A model generated the notes under the pieces. The model was not told where the DNA came from. It searched no databases and saw only the letters and a program-made list of their open reading frames with translations. Below are positions 1 through 8,843 of a DNA stretch of 64,000 nucleotides, one piece after another; positions within the stretch are counted from its first letter, which is position 1, and every line of letters starts with the position of its first letter. Position numbers and translations under genes: made by a program. This DNA is from CALGLS01 sp047626155. Lineage in GTDB: Bacteria; Bacteroidota; Bacteroidia; Chitinophagales; Saprospiraceae. The stretch is taken from the NCBI GenBank assembly GCA_047626155.1, contig JBLHRR010000002.1, positions 65,926 to 129,925 of the forward strand, given 5' to 3'.

Positions 1-648
1 AACATTAGTATTGCTTATACGCCTCAGCAAAGATTTATGTCAGAACCAGATCGTAAAGTTGTCTTAGGGTCAAAGTGGCCGACCTTCACGCTACGTCATG
101 AAAAAGGATGGAATAAGATATTTTCTTCCGACGTCGATTATGATTTTTTAGATTTTACGATCACACAGGATTTGATTTTTGGTGTACTGGGGAATTCCAA
201 GTATAGGGTTCAGGCAGGGCAGTTCGTTAATACAATGGATTTGAAGTTTATTGACTTTAAACGATTTCGAGAATCTGAAAACTGGTGGTATTCCGATCCC
301 TTACATTCCTTTCAATTGTTGGATACCTCTCTTGCTATTACTAAGTTTTTTGTAGAAGCACATCACATTCACCACTTCAATGGCGCATTGATTAACAACA
401 TTCCATTGGTAAGAGCTTTACGTGTACACGTTGTTGTAGGTGCGGGTATGTTGTGGGTGAAAGAAAGTAAGTTAAGGCACGAAGAAGTTTTCGCAGGTTT
501 GGAAAGAACATTTAAGTTGGGAGCTAGAAGACGATTGCGCTTGGGGGTCTATGGTGTAGTAGCCAACTCTAGTATAAATTCACCACAAGCTGGTTACAAG
601 TTTTCTATTGATCTCATCGATACCTGGAGCAGGAACTGGCGTTTTTAA
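1..648 (+). CDS. C-terminal part of a DUF5686/CarboxypepD_reg-like outer-membrane protein (5' end outside window)
   Basis: The reading frame is open from base 1 and ends with TAA at 646-648, so only about 215 C-terminal residues are present; the first ATG in the frame (base 37) is probably internal. The protein alternates short amphipathic strands with many aromatic residues (for example WWYSDPLHSF and HHIHHFNGALI) and ends in WRF, as expected for the last strands of an outer-membrane beta-barrel. The pattern fits the C-terminus of the DUF5686 family, large Bacteroidota outer-membrane proteins with an N-terminal carboxypeptidase-regulatory-like domain. The N-terminal part is not visible, so the family call rests on overall resemblance only. 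It converges on the acyl-CoA ligase gene across a palindrome. Confidence 0.55.
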   Translation, partial: NISIAYTPQQRFMSEPDRKVVLGSKWPTFTLRHEKGWNKIFSSDVDYDFLDFTITQDLIFGVLGNSKYRVQAGQFVNTMDLKFIDFKRFRESENWWYSDPLHSFQLLDTSLAITKFFVEAHHIHHFNGALINNIPLVRALRVHVVVGAGMLWVKESKLRHEEVFAGLERTFKLGARRRLRLGVYGVVANSSINSPQAGYKFSIDLIDTWSRNWRF

Positions 649-655
649 CCTTTCA

Positions 656-739
656 AGCAGTTGGCTTTTAGTAGCTGGCAGTTAGCTTCCCACTTTCGCG
701 TTATAGGGGAGCTAACTGCTAGCTGCGAATAGCTAAAAG
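656..739. terminator. Long imperfect palindrome between convergent genes, probable bidirectional terminator
   Basis: The arms GGCTTTTAG ... CTAAAAGCC and, inside them, CAGTTAGCTTCCC ... GGGGAGCTAACTG face each other around an AT-rich loop. The position, between two convergent stop codons, suits a bidirectional terminator. A related palindrome sharing GCAGTTAGCTTCC lies at about 15163-15235. Confidence 0.5.
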
Positions 740-740
740 C

Positions 741-2561
741 CTAGCTATAAATTCCATCAATCACAGAACCATACTTGTCCAAAATAACCCGTCGCTTTAA
801 CTTCATCGTTGGGGTCAACTCTGCTGCGCTTCCATCTGTCTTTGAAGCCTCCCAAGATTGATCGAGTAAAACGAATTTTTTGATCTGCTCGATGTGACTA
901 AAGTTAGGATTGTATTTGTCCAGCACTTCCTGATAGTGCGCAATGACCTTGGGATCATTAATGGCTTCAGATAGAGAGTTCCAATATACTCCACAGCCAC
1001 TACACCAATCTTTCAGTGCTTCCTCAGCGGGTACGATCAAGGCAGAAACAAATTTTCGTTTATCGCCGACTACCATCATTTGTTCGATGAGAAAATCTTC
1101 TTTGAATTTATTTTCAATTGGGGCTGGAGCCACATATTTTCCACCAGAAGTTTTGAGTAACTCTTTTTTACGATCTGTTATTTTTAGAAATTGGTTTCCG
1201 TTCTTATCCTTTACAAAAGTACCGATGTCACCCGTGCAGAACCATCGCTCGCCATCAATTTCTCTCATCACTTTAGCAGTCTCTTCCGGTTTTTTGTAAT
1301 AGCCCATCATGATGTTTGGTCCTTTGGCAAGGATCTCCCCTTCTCCCTCGCGGTATTCTCCTTCACTGCTGTCTATGCGAATACTTACATCAGGGAGGTT
1401 TGGGCCAACAGTAGTCAACATGGCCTGACCAGGTCCAAAACCATTGATGGTTAAGCCAGGGCTCGTTTCTGTCAAACCATACCCTTCTCTGATAGGTACG
1501 CCGGCAGCAGAGAAAACCTGAGCCATTTTCACAGGACAAGGAGCGGCTCCGGTAAGAATGCCTTGTACATTTCCGCCAAGTGCTTCTCGCCATTTACTGA
1601 AGATCAGTTTATCTGCAATTTTTACTTTGATGGCACTCAGTCCAGAATATTTTTTATCGTATTCATAATCTTCAGTCAGCCTTAAAGCCCAGAAGAATAA
1701 ACTCTTTTTTGCCCCAGTTAAGCCTAGTCCTTTGTTGTATATTTTTTCATAAACCTTTTCTAACAATCTGGGCACGGTCGTGAAGAAATGAGGTTTGATC
1801 GCTGCCAAATCGCCATCAGGGCCTCCGAGATTGTTCGGACAGGAGTATACAATGTTGATTCCATTGTACATGTTGGAATAGGAAGCGGTTCTTTCGAAAA
1901 TGTGGCAAAGCGGGAGAAAGCTGAGCGCAGTATCTCCTTCAGAAACAGGTAACAACGCCTTTACATTTTCGGCATTACTTACGATGTTGTTATGGCTGAG
2001 CATGACGCCTTTGGGTTTTCCTGTTGTTCCAGAGGTGTAAATGATGGTGGCTAATTCTTCTGGTTTGATCCCTGCCATGATCTCTTTCACCTCCTCTTCT
2101 CTTCCCTTTCGGAAAATATCCTTCCAGTATTTTCTACCTTCCTGTTTGTCGAAAGTGTAAATGTCTAACAAAGAGGTTACGTCTTTTTGGGCTGCAGCAA
2201 CTTTGTCATAAAGATCATCTTTCCCAAGGAAGCAATATTTGATTTCCGCCTCGTTGAAAATGTATTCGTATTCAGATGGGCTGATGGTGGGATATACCGG
2301 TACATTGATGGCACCTATTTGTTCTAATCCAATGTCCATGATGCTCCATTCGACTCGGTTGACGTAAGCAGCGAGGGCTATTTTGTCACCGGGCTTCACT
2401 CCCATTTCTAAAAGCCCACAGCTCACCTGCATGGCCATATCTATAATTTCATCGGTACTATAATATACCCATTTTCCATTTTCCTTTTGTCCAAATGATT
2501 TTTGTTGAGGGAAGTTCTCCTTTTGGAAATAGATGAAGTCGAATAGTCTGCTTACTTTCAT
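741..2561 (-). CDS. Long-chain fatty acid-CoA ligase (AMP-binding superfamily)
   Basis: The 606-residue protein activates fatty acids with ATP to an acyl-adenylate and then to acyl-CoA, feeding beta-oxidation or phospholipid synthesis; it is probably cytosolic or peripheral on the inner membrane. The AMP-binding P-loop YTSGTTGKPKG is at residues 175-185, the adenylation motif GYGLTETSP at about 360-368, the FCTGDIG motif near 440, and DRKKELLKTSGGK near 463, where the C-terminal lid begins. Length and motif order match the bacterial long-chain FadD/FAA1-like group of about 600 residues. It lies just downstream of a broken paralogue on the same strand, so the pair looks like a tandem duplication of which this is the working copy. 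No exact substrate can be read from the sequence. Confidence 0.92.
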   Translation of the reverse strand: MKVSRLFDFIYFQKENFPQQKSFGQKENGKWVYYSTDEIIDMAMQVSCGLLEMGVKPGDKIALAAYVNRVEWSIMDIGLEQIGAINVPVYPTISPSEYEYIFNEAEIKYCFLGKDDLYDKVAAAQKDVTSLLDIYTFDKQEGRKYWKDIFRKGREEEVKEIMAGIKPEELATIIYTSGTTGKPKGVMLSHNNIVSNAENVKALLPVSEGDTALSFLPLCHIFERTASYSNMYNGINIVYSCPNNLGGPDGDLAAIKPHFFTTVPRLLEKVYEKIYNKGLGLTGAKKSLFFWALRLTEDYEYDKKYSGLSAIKVKIADKLIFSKWREALGGNVQGILTGAAPCPVKMAQVFSAAGVPIREGYGLTETSPGLTINGFGPGQAMLTTVGPNLPDVSIRIDSSEGEYREGEGEILAKGPNIMMGYYKKPEETAKVMREIDGERWFCTGDIGTFVKDKNGNQFLKITDRKKELLKTSGGKYVAPAPIENKFKEDFLIEQMMVVGDKRKFVSALIVPAEEALKDWCSGCGVYWNSLSEAINDPKVIAHYQEVLDKYNPNFSHIEQIKKFVLLDQSWEASKTDGSAAELTPTMKLKRRVILDKYGSVIDGIYS

Positions 2562-2645
2562 GATACGCGTTTTTTATATAATACTGAATACTCTTTAATG
2601 GAAACAAAAAATAAACTTAAAAAGTTGAGTGTATAGTGCTCCAAA

Positions 2646-2686
2646 CCAGCCTGTTCCGGTCAGGCGATTTATTTTTTGTGTCATGA
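2646..2686. repeat. Short hairpin with T-rich tail, related to 22692-22735
   Basis: GCCTG-TTCCGGT-CAGGC followed by a T-rich tract lies between the two acyl-CoA ligase genes. A similar unit, ACCCG-TTCCAGTCGGA-CGGGT with a T tail, lies at 22700-22731. In both places the T tract is on the plus strand although the upstream gene here is on the minus strand, so a simple terminator role does not fit. Confidence 0.3.
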
Positions 2687-2687
2687 T

Positions 2688-4471
2688 TTAGAGGTACAAG
2701 TCCTCAATTTCTTTTTTATGTTTTTCAACAATAAAATTACGTTTTAATTTTAAGGTTGGTGTCAGCTCCCCGGAATCGGTGCTCCAGTTCTTATGCAATA
2801 AAGTGAATTTTTTTATTTTTTCTGCATTGCTGAGCGAAGTATTTACTTCTAATATGATACTTTCGATAAATTGAACGACTTTAGGATTGATGGCCATGAA
2901 TTGCGGAGCGGTCCAGTGTACCTTGTTTTCTTTGCACCATTCTTCTAATTTCTGATAGTTTGGAACGATTAAAGCCGCTACAAAAGGTCGATGAAAACCC
3001 AGAATCATCGTATGTTCAATATTAAGGAGAGCTCGTTACTTTCTGTGCGATAAAATCAGGCACGATATATTTCCCAGTACTGGTTTTGAAAATATCTTTC
3101 TTACGACCCGTTATTTTTAAAAAGCGCTTATGTACAAAAGTGCCCACATCTCCTGTACGGAACCAGCCTTCTTTGTCTATGACCGCTGCTGTTTCCACGG
3201 GTTTTTTATAGTAACCCATCATTACGTTTGGTCCCTTTGCCAAAATTTCTCCTTCTTGGTTTTCATCAGGTAAATCTATTTTAATACTTACTCCTGGTAT
3301 TGGAATGCCAACAGTTCCAAAGGGAACACCTCTCGGATCAAAATGATTGAAGCAAAGAACTGGAGAGGTTTCCGTTAGGCCATAACCTTCTCTGACAGGA
3401 ATACCTGCGGCTTCAAAAAGACGTCCTAGCTTAGGTTGTAAAACAGATGCACCCACCAAAATTCCTTCGACCCTTCCTCCTAATAAACGGCTCCATTTTT
3501 TGTAAATAAAAAGGTCAACAAAAAACAACTTTAAGCGATAAGCTAACGAAATCTGTCCATCATCCGGAAACTCTGATCCAACGCGTAAAGCCCATTGAAT
3601 GACTTTGTTTTCGCAGCCCTCCTTTTTGATGCGCCAATTGCTGCATAGAATCATACATTTTTTCGATTATTCGGGGAACAGATGAAAAATAATGAGGGCG
3701 TATATCTTTGATATTCTCTTTCAAATGCGCTACAGATTCGGCATAATGAACGGAAGCGCCTACCGCGATATAGACATAAGTGACTACCCGCTCAAAGACA
3801 TGACTCAGGGGTAAAAAGCTGATGGTGGTTTTATCGCAATTAATAGGAATTAAAGCAATCGTTGATTTAATGTTACTGATGATGTTTTGATGAGAAAGCA
3901 TGACGCCCTTCGGTTGCCCACTGGTGCCAGAAGTGTAAATAATGGTCGCTAAATCATTCTCGGAAATGTTTTGTTTTATTTTAGCGATTTCCTGAATATG
4001 GTTTTTGTTTACTTGAGGTAAAATACTTTCCCAATGGGGGGTTCGTTCTAGTTTTTCAAATGTGTAAATGTATTGTTGTAGCGATTTGTTTTTTTGTGCA
4101 GCAAGGGATTTGTCGTACAAAAGGCTATTGTTACAAAATATTATTTTCACTTCCGCATCTTCTAAGATGTACTGAATGTCTTCTACCGAAGCAGTTGCAT
4201 GAATCGGAACAGGGATCAATCCAACTTGCTGTGCGCCAAAATCTACAAAGTTCCACCAGGGATTTCCAACTTCTGAAATAATGGCAACACTGTCTCCTTT
4301 CTTTAAACCCATATCGAGAAAAGCAGCACTTATCCGATCAATCCACGCTAAGCACTCTGTGGTGGAGAAGGAGCGCCATTTCCCTCCCTCCTTCATAGCA
4401 ACAAGGGCAGTAGGCTGCGGAAAGCGGGCCATCTGATAAGAAAAGAGATCGAATATTTTGTGGGAGTCCAT
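2688..4471 (-). pseudogene. Second long-chain acyl-CoA ligase, broken by two frameshifts
   Basis: Three overlapping or adjacent reading frames together give one complete AMP-binding protein of about 590 residues, parallel along its length to the neighbouring intact ligase. The N-terminal piece (3560-4471) carries YTSGTSGQPKGVMLSH; the middle piece (3022-3654) carries GYGLTETSP, GWFRTGDVG and GRKKDIFKTSTGKY; the C-terminal piece (2688-3008) carries the end of the lid domain. The frame changes near 3605-3630, in a run with AAAAA and GGAGGG, and again near 3015-3030, where IAQKVT should continue into LLNIEHTMILG. Each is consistent with a one-base indel. This is either a decaying tandem duplicate or a gene with sequencing errors in short homopolymers; two independent shifts favour decay. 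Confidence 0.8.
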
Positions 4472-4493
4472 TTAAACGTTCTATAATAAGCTT

Positions 4494-4619
4494 AAGTAAC
4501 AACGAAAAATTAAATCCCGATTTGGAAACGATTATGTAAATCAAAACGACCAAAGGGAGAGTGATTTACATAATCGTTTCCACCAAAGAAATCGGGAAAT
4601 TATTTTTAGTGTAATACTA
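4494..4619. repeat. MITE-like palindromic element, copy A
   Basis: An element of about 125 bp. A perfect 20-bp inverted repeat (arms 4524-4543 and 4562-4581, starting GGAAACGATTATG) encloses an 18-nt loop. Outside it, CCCGATTT faces AAATCGGG and the outer ends AGTAACAACGAAAAATTAAA and AGTATTACACTAAAAATAA (read inward) form imperfect terminal repeats. It has no coding capacity. A full-length inverted copy is at 8613-8742 and shortened copies are at 28450-28506, 35090-35159 and 50595-50626. Confidence 0.8.
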
Positions 4620-4689
4620 AAGATAATTAATCAGAATGAATAATTAGTAGGTCTCTGCGTGAGTAACTCCGAAGACTTAGGGCTATATC

Positions 4690-4730
4690 AAAAAAAGCAC
4701 TTCGCGAATACATCACGAAGTGCTTTGTGT
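4690..4730 (-). terminator. Rho-independent terminator of the YceI gene
   Basis: Arms AAAGCACTTCG (4694-4704) and CGAAGTGCTTT (4716-4726) form an 11-bp stem. Read on the minus strand, the stem is followed directly by a run of seven T. It lies about 85 bases beyond the stop codon of the YceI-family gene. Confidence 0.8.
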
Positions 4731-4814
4731 TTATTTTCAGAGACTAATAAAAGTCCGGTCAAACTCGCGTTAAAAGTGACTAATTAACCAATCACTAATT
4801 GACGAATCAACTAA

Positions 4815-5510
4815 TTATCCTTTCTTAGCCATTAAATTAATGGTCAAAGAAACTTCATCTTCGACGAAGCCATCTTTCAAATCATCAAGGATGGATTTAG
4901 ACATAAACTTGATGCCCCATTCTGTACGATCAATTTTAAAAGGAAGCGATACCGCTGATAAACTGTTGCCAGCGATCTGAACGCTAGCGGGGAAAGTGAT
5001 ACTCTTGGTTTGTCCTTTCAAAGTAAGGTTACCAGTAATGTTATGCGTTGCATCGCCACCTGCTGCTGCGGGTGTTACACTAGCGATTTCGAAAGTAGCA
5101 GAAGGGAATTCTTTTACATTGAAAAAGTCATCTCTTTTTTCTTCCACAGTACCTTTTAAGTGTGCTTCCAATTGTTCTTTACCAGAACCTGCTTGCAAAT
5201 CAGTTACTTCCAAAGAAGTCATGTCGATCATGAACATTCCTTTCGTAATATTATTGTTGGCGGCACTGATTGTTCCTTTAGCAATATTGATGGTGCCAGA
5301 GTGTACTTTGCCAGGCTTCGCACCAGCCCAGATGATTTTACTGTTGGCCGCATCTACCATGTAGGTAGTTGCATCAGCAGTCGCAGTGTTAGTAGTCGTT
5401 TTTATTGCTTCGCCAGTTGTGGCTTTAGTACCGGGTGTTTCTTGCTTACAAGACGTAAGGCTGAACCCAAGAATCATTAATAAACAGGTGAATTTAATTG
5501 CAGTCTTCAT
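4815..5510 (-). CDS. YceI-family lipoprotein
   Basis: The 231-residue protein begins with a lipoprotein signal peptide (MKTAIKFTCLLMILGFSLTSCKQ), giving a lipidated Cys at about residue 21, then a Thr/Ala-rich linker and a YceI-like domain from about residue 50 to the end. YceI domains form a lipocalin-like barrel that binds polyisoprenoid-type lipids; the substrate here is unknown. Typical features are the start VDAANSKIIWAGAKPG, the middle GNLTLKGQTKSITFPASV, and the end FMSKSILDDLKDGFVEDEVSLTINL split by loops. It is probably anchored in the envelope and facing the periplasm. It has its own terminator downstream, and the MerR-type gene lies upstream on the same strand after a gap of 140 bases. 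Confidence 0.9.
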   Translation of the reverse strand: MKTAIKFTCLLMILGFSLTSCKQETPGTKATTGEAIKTTTNTATADATTYMVDAANSKIIWAGAKPGKVHSGTINIAKGTISAANNNITKGMFMIDMTSLEVTDLQAGSGKEQLEAHLKGTVEEKRDDFFNVKEFPSATFEIASVTPAAAGGDATHNITGNLTLKGQTKSITFPASVQIAGNSLSAVSLPFKIDRTEWGIKFMSKSILDDLKDGFVEDEVSLTINLMAKKG

Positions 5511-5650
5511 GAATAGATAGAGTTTAAGGTGATGAAATAGAAAGTAGTTATTATTAACAGCACAAAGCTATCATTTATTGGAGCATCTTGGGAGTTTTCC
5601 TAAGCTGAAAATCAACTTTTAATACCTACGTGTACCTAGCTAAGGTATCT

Positions 5651-6541
5651 CTACTTAGTGCTTAGCTCGTCAAGGAGTGCTATCGTTTCTTGTAGCCCGG
5701 GTAAGACGGATGCATTGGTAGGACGATTGATGGGTTGAGTAATGACCTGGTAGCCAGACAGTAAAATACTGCAATGCTCAAAAGCTTGAGCCAATTGATC
5801 AATATACTTTTGGACGGGTTGGTGTGTAAAACTTTCAGAGATGATGGTGAAAATATGCGTGGGATGGCAAATGTTATTGGCATCCTGTAAATCAATAAGG
5901 CTGGTATTTAATCCTAAATAGGTAACCCTCAGCCCTCTTGATTTGACAAGGTAATGCATGAACATCATACTGAGTTCTTGATTTTCATCTTCTGGGAGAA
6001 ATAAAAGGAAATTACTGGCCTTCGTATTTTTGGATAAAGGGAGAGCATCAATAGCAGTAAGCACCTTTTGTCTGATCAAGCAACTGACAAAATTTTCCTG
6101 TACCGGATTGATAGAACCCGTTAACCAAAGCACGGCTAATTTTTCCAAAAAAGGAAAAACAAGTTCCAACATCGTTCTTTCGAAACCAATATCCTTGGTG
6201 CTCTTTGATAGGATGTAGTCGAACTTCTCCTCGCTCATCTCAATCATCGCCATGGTAAGGGTATTCAGTTGGGCATCGCTTTCAAAACTGATTGAAGATA
6301 GCTCATTCACCTTAGCTTCGACAGCTGTTTTACCCATTTGGGCGATGGCAGATATCTTATAACCATTCTTATTGAGTGTTACGATATTCAATAGGTCCTT
6401 CAGGTCACTTTCCTGATAGTAGCGTATGTTAGTTTGCGTTCGGCTAGGCACCACGAGCTGGTAGCGGCTTTCCCATATACGTATGGTATGCGCTTTTATC
6501 CCGCAGAGCGTTTCCAGATCTTTAATGGTATAAATAGCCAA
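5651..6541 (-). CDS. MerR-family regulator with a degenerate cobalamin-binding-like C-terminal domain
   Basis: Of 296 residues, 1-70 form a MerR winged helix (YTIKDLETLCGIKAHTIRIW, then the RYQ and RYYQESDL segments). The rest follows the layout of the CarH/LitR group: a helical domain (about 85-165) and a Rossmann-like B12-binding fold (about 170-290). In CarH-type proteins the cobalamin is held by W...EH in the helical domain and a His in an ExH/DxHxxG motif in the fold. Here the first reads QENF with Asn in place of His, and the second reads PEDENQELSMMF with no His, so cobalamin binding looks lost. It is probably a DNA-binding regulator of unknown signal; the divergent neighbour at 6994 and the YceI gene are possible targets. 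Confidence 0.8.
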   Translation of the reverse strand: MAIYTIKDLETLCGIKAHTIRIWESRYQLVVPSRTQTNIRYYQESDLKDLLNIVTLNKNGYKISAIAQMGKTAVEAKVNELSSISFESDAQLNTLTMAMIEMSEEKFDYILSKSTKDIGFERTMLELVFPFLEKLAVLWLTGSINPVQENFVSCLIRQKVLTAIDALPLSKNTKASNFLLFLPEDENQELSMMFMHYLVKSRGLRVTYLGLNTSLIDLQDANNICHPTHIFTIISESFTHQPVQKYIDQLAQAFEHCSILLSGYQVITQPINRPTNASVLPGLQETIALLDELSTK

Positions 6542-6993
6542 GTTGCAGTTATTTTAATTTAGAATTATACAAGACTTCTGTAGTAATAAGCCACTGGAAT
6601 TTTCATGCGGCTTCATAATAAAACTACCTTGGGGTTTTCTACGACGAGCTATTTTTAGGTAAACTCTAGTGTTTAAAATAATTAATTAAGGGGTGTTATT
6701 AAGGCTGTTGGGACGATAATTCGTATACCCACTTCCAAAAGTATGTAAGTCATTAACACGGTGGTTGATGAAAAGTTTAGCGGGTAAAGTCGTTAAATGT
6801 GGGGCTTGTGAAAAGAGAGACTGTTTAAATTGCTTGTCGAAGATACAGATAAAGTAACATCTTTAGCTTAATAAATGTAAGAATGTTAAACGGAAGTCCA
6901 TTACTATCTAAGAACTAAGCTGTAATTTTAATCGAATTTGCTTACATTTGAACTTGTAAAAATGTAGCTTTTTCGATAAAAAACTTTAGTAAT
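6542..6993. other. 452-bp intergenic region with a possible promoter
   Basis: It separates the divergent MerR-type and SprB-repeat genes. TACATTTG at 6943-6950 fits the Bacteroidota -7 element TAnnTTTG, about 45 bases before the start at 6994, but I see no good TTTG at the expected -33 position. No small gene or RNA was recognised. Confidence 0.35.
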
Positions 6994-8511
6994 ATGAAAA
7001 TTTCCCACACAACTATGCCTAATATTCTACAACAGATATTATATCGAATGATCGCTTGGACTGGCTTAGCCTTTCTATGCTTGTTCTCTTATAACAATGC
7101 AAATGCACAATCATTACATGATGTGGGCATTATAAACGTAGTTTGTCCAGCTACCGAAGCCTGTGACTTAAATGAGGAAATACTTTTTGTGACCTTAGCT
7201 AATTTAGGATTATCTCCAGAGTCCCCTATCCCCTTTCGCTACAGCGTAAATGGAGAAGATGCAGGAGTTATCCAACCACTTGATGGGTTTTACACTGGGG
7301 TCTTAGGACCGGACAGCATTGTTACCTTAGAGTTTGAAATGACCTATGACTTTTCTGCTGATCAGGTTTATGAAGTACTAGTCTGGACAGAGCTGGTAAC
7401 GGACACTACTTTCCAAAATGATACTTTTGCACTTTCCATAGAAAATTTAGTGCTGCCCATTCAAACAACTCCTTACATCAATAACTTTGATGTTCAAACA
7501 GTAGACTGGTATATTGACAGCTCCATTAGTGTAAATACTACCCTTGCTTTCGGTGTACCCGAAGGAGTGCTCATTAACGCTGCTGCTACAGGAGACAGCG
7601 CCTGGGTAACCAACCTCTCTGGTGATTATAATCCCTCAGAGACTTCTTATTTGACTTCGACCTGCATTGATTTTAGTAATTATACAGAAGATCCGATTTT
7701 GAGCTTTTCAATTAATTATGATACAGAAATAAACTGGGATGGCGCTTGGCTAGAGGTGACACTGGGTGATGGCAAATGGGATAAACTGGGTGCTTTTGGG
7801 CAGGGAACCAATTGGTACAGCGTAGAAAATACTTTCACAGACCTTGGTAATGTTTGGGCAGGAAACTCTGGAGGATGGGTAATCGCAGAGTTGCCACTTG
7901 ATGGTTTTGCTGGTTTGGAATCTGCTAGATTTCGATTCGGATTCGATTCTGATGGTTCTGTTCAAAATGAAGGATTCGCTATTGATGACATCAAGATAAT
8001 AGGCTGTCTCGAAACTTTCGACTGGGCAACAGAGTTGCAGGAAACCTCCACACCAACTTCTTCCGATGGCAGCATTACCATAACGCCAGGGGCAGGAGTA
8101 GCGCCTTATACTTATCTCTGGGATAACGATTCAACAACTAATATAATTACCGGCTTGGTCAACGGAGACTATACCGTTAACGTAACGGATGCTAATGGCT
8201 GTCAGGATGAACTGACCGTAACTTTAGGCCTGGGTGTATCAGCGAATGAAATCAGCGAATTGGCACATATCAACCTGAGCCCAAACCCAACAGCTGGTCA
8301 GGCTATATTGAAGTTGAATTTTCACAACCCTGTTGATTTTATGGTCGCAGTTATGAACCCTGTCGGGCAAAAAGTATTACAATTTTCAGACTCAAATACC
8401 AGTACGGGCTTATATCCTTTGGATTTAAGCAAATTGCCATCCGGCGTTTATTTCGTACAGATTATGATTCCGGGAAGTAGTACTCACGTGGAAAGGTTGT
8501 TAGTGCAATAG
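6994..8511 (+). CDS. Secreted protein with an SprB repeat and T9SS sorting tail
   Basis: The 505-residue protein has a long N-region and a signal peptide ending near NNANAQ (about residue 39). The middle contains Bacteroidota adhesin-like segments with many Asp and aromatic residues. One SprB-type repeat lies at about 350-410 (SDGSITITPGAGVAPYTYLW, then DANGCQDELTVT). The last 80 residues form a type A T9SS C-terminal domain: LSPNPTAGQA, then LDLSKLPSGVYFVQI and a basic end. The protein is therefore predicted to cross the inner membrane by Sec and the outer membrane by T9SS, ending on the cell surface or released. Its role may be adhesion or gliding; no catalytic motif is seen. A strong terminator follows. 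Confidence 0.85.
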   Translation: MKISHTTMPNILQQILYRMIAWTGLAFLCLFSYNNANAQSLHDVGIINVVCPATEACDLNEEILFVTLANLGLSPESPIPFRYSVNGEDAGVIQPLDGFYTGVLGPDSIVTLEFEMTYDFSADQVYEVLVWTELVTDTTFQNDTFALSIENLVLPIQTTPYINNFDVQTVDWYIDSSISVNTTLAFGVPEGVLINAAATGDSAWVTNLSGDYNPSETSYLTSTCIDFSNYTEDPILSFSINYDTEINWDGAWLEVTLGDGKWDKLGAFGQGTNWYSVENTFTDLGNVWAGNSGGWVIAELPLDGFAGLESARFRFGFDSDGSVQNEGFAIDDIKIIGCLETFDWATELQETSTPTSSDGSITITPGAGVAPYTYLWDNDSTTNIITGLVNGDYTVNVTDANGCQDELTVTLGLGVSANEISELAHINLSPNPTAGQAILKLNFHNPVDFMVAVMNPVGQKVLQFSDSNTSTGLYPLDLSKLPSGVYFVQIMIPGSSTHVERLLVQ

Positions 8512-8536
8512 AACGTGAGGAAAGTAGCTAACGAAT

Positions 8537-8592
8537 AAAAAGGTGCAGTGTATTAGGTTCTCTTCTTTTGAGGCTGTACACTGCACCTTTTT
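8537..8592 (+). terminator. Strong rho-independent terminator
   Basis: A 16-bp stem is formed by AAAAAGGTGCAGTGTA (8537-8552) and TACACTGCACCTTTTT (8577-8592), followed by further T residues. It lies 25 bases after the stop codon of the SprB-repeat gene. Confidence 0.9.
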
Positions 8593-8612
8593 TATTTAAT
8601 TTTTTGTTGTTG

Positions 8613-8742
8613 TTAAGTATTACACAAAAAATAATTTTCCGATTTCTTTGGTGGAAACGATTATATAAATCACTCCCCCTTTGGTCATTTTGATTTACAT
8701 AATCGTTTCCAAATCGGGATTTAATTTGTCGTTGTTACTAAG
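8613..8742. repeat. MITE-like palindromic element, copy B (inverted relative to copy A)
   Basis: The reverse complement matches copy A along its whole length with few differences. The hairpin arms are 8653-8672 and 8691-8710, with an 18-nt loop as in copy A and one arm mismatch that is a G-T wobble. Just outside, at 8597-8616, a second outer-end-like sequence (TTTTTTGTTGTTGTTAAGTA) abuts the element, which hints at insertion next to an older copy. Confidence 0.8.
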
Positions 8743-8843
8743 TATTGAACATTTCTTTCAAAAAAACATTTCCTTTGTGGGCATTATTGGAGCTTGTTTA
8801 AGCAATCTCTAAGATTTTAAGTATTAAGTAACTCAAACATAAC

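Noticed and set aside
4338..4553. 71-residue minus-strand frame over the start of the broken acyl-CoA ligase
   Set aside because: It is an out-of-frame shadow of the ligase N-terminus and shows no protein-like pattern.
4494..8742. Two inverted MITE copies as ends of a composite transposon carrying the YceI, MerR and SprB-repeat genes
   Set aside because: No transposase lies between them, and other copies are scattered singly, so independent insertions are simpler.
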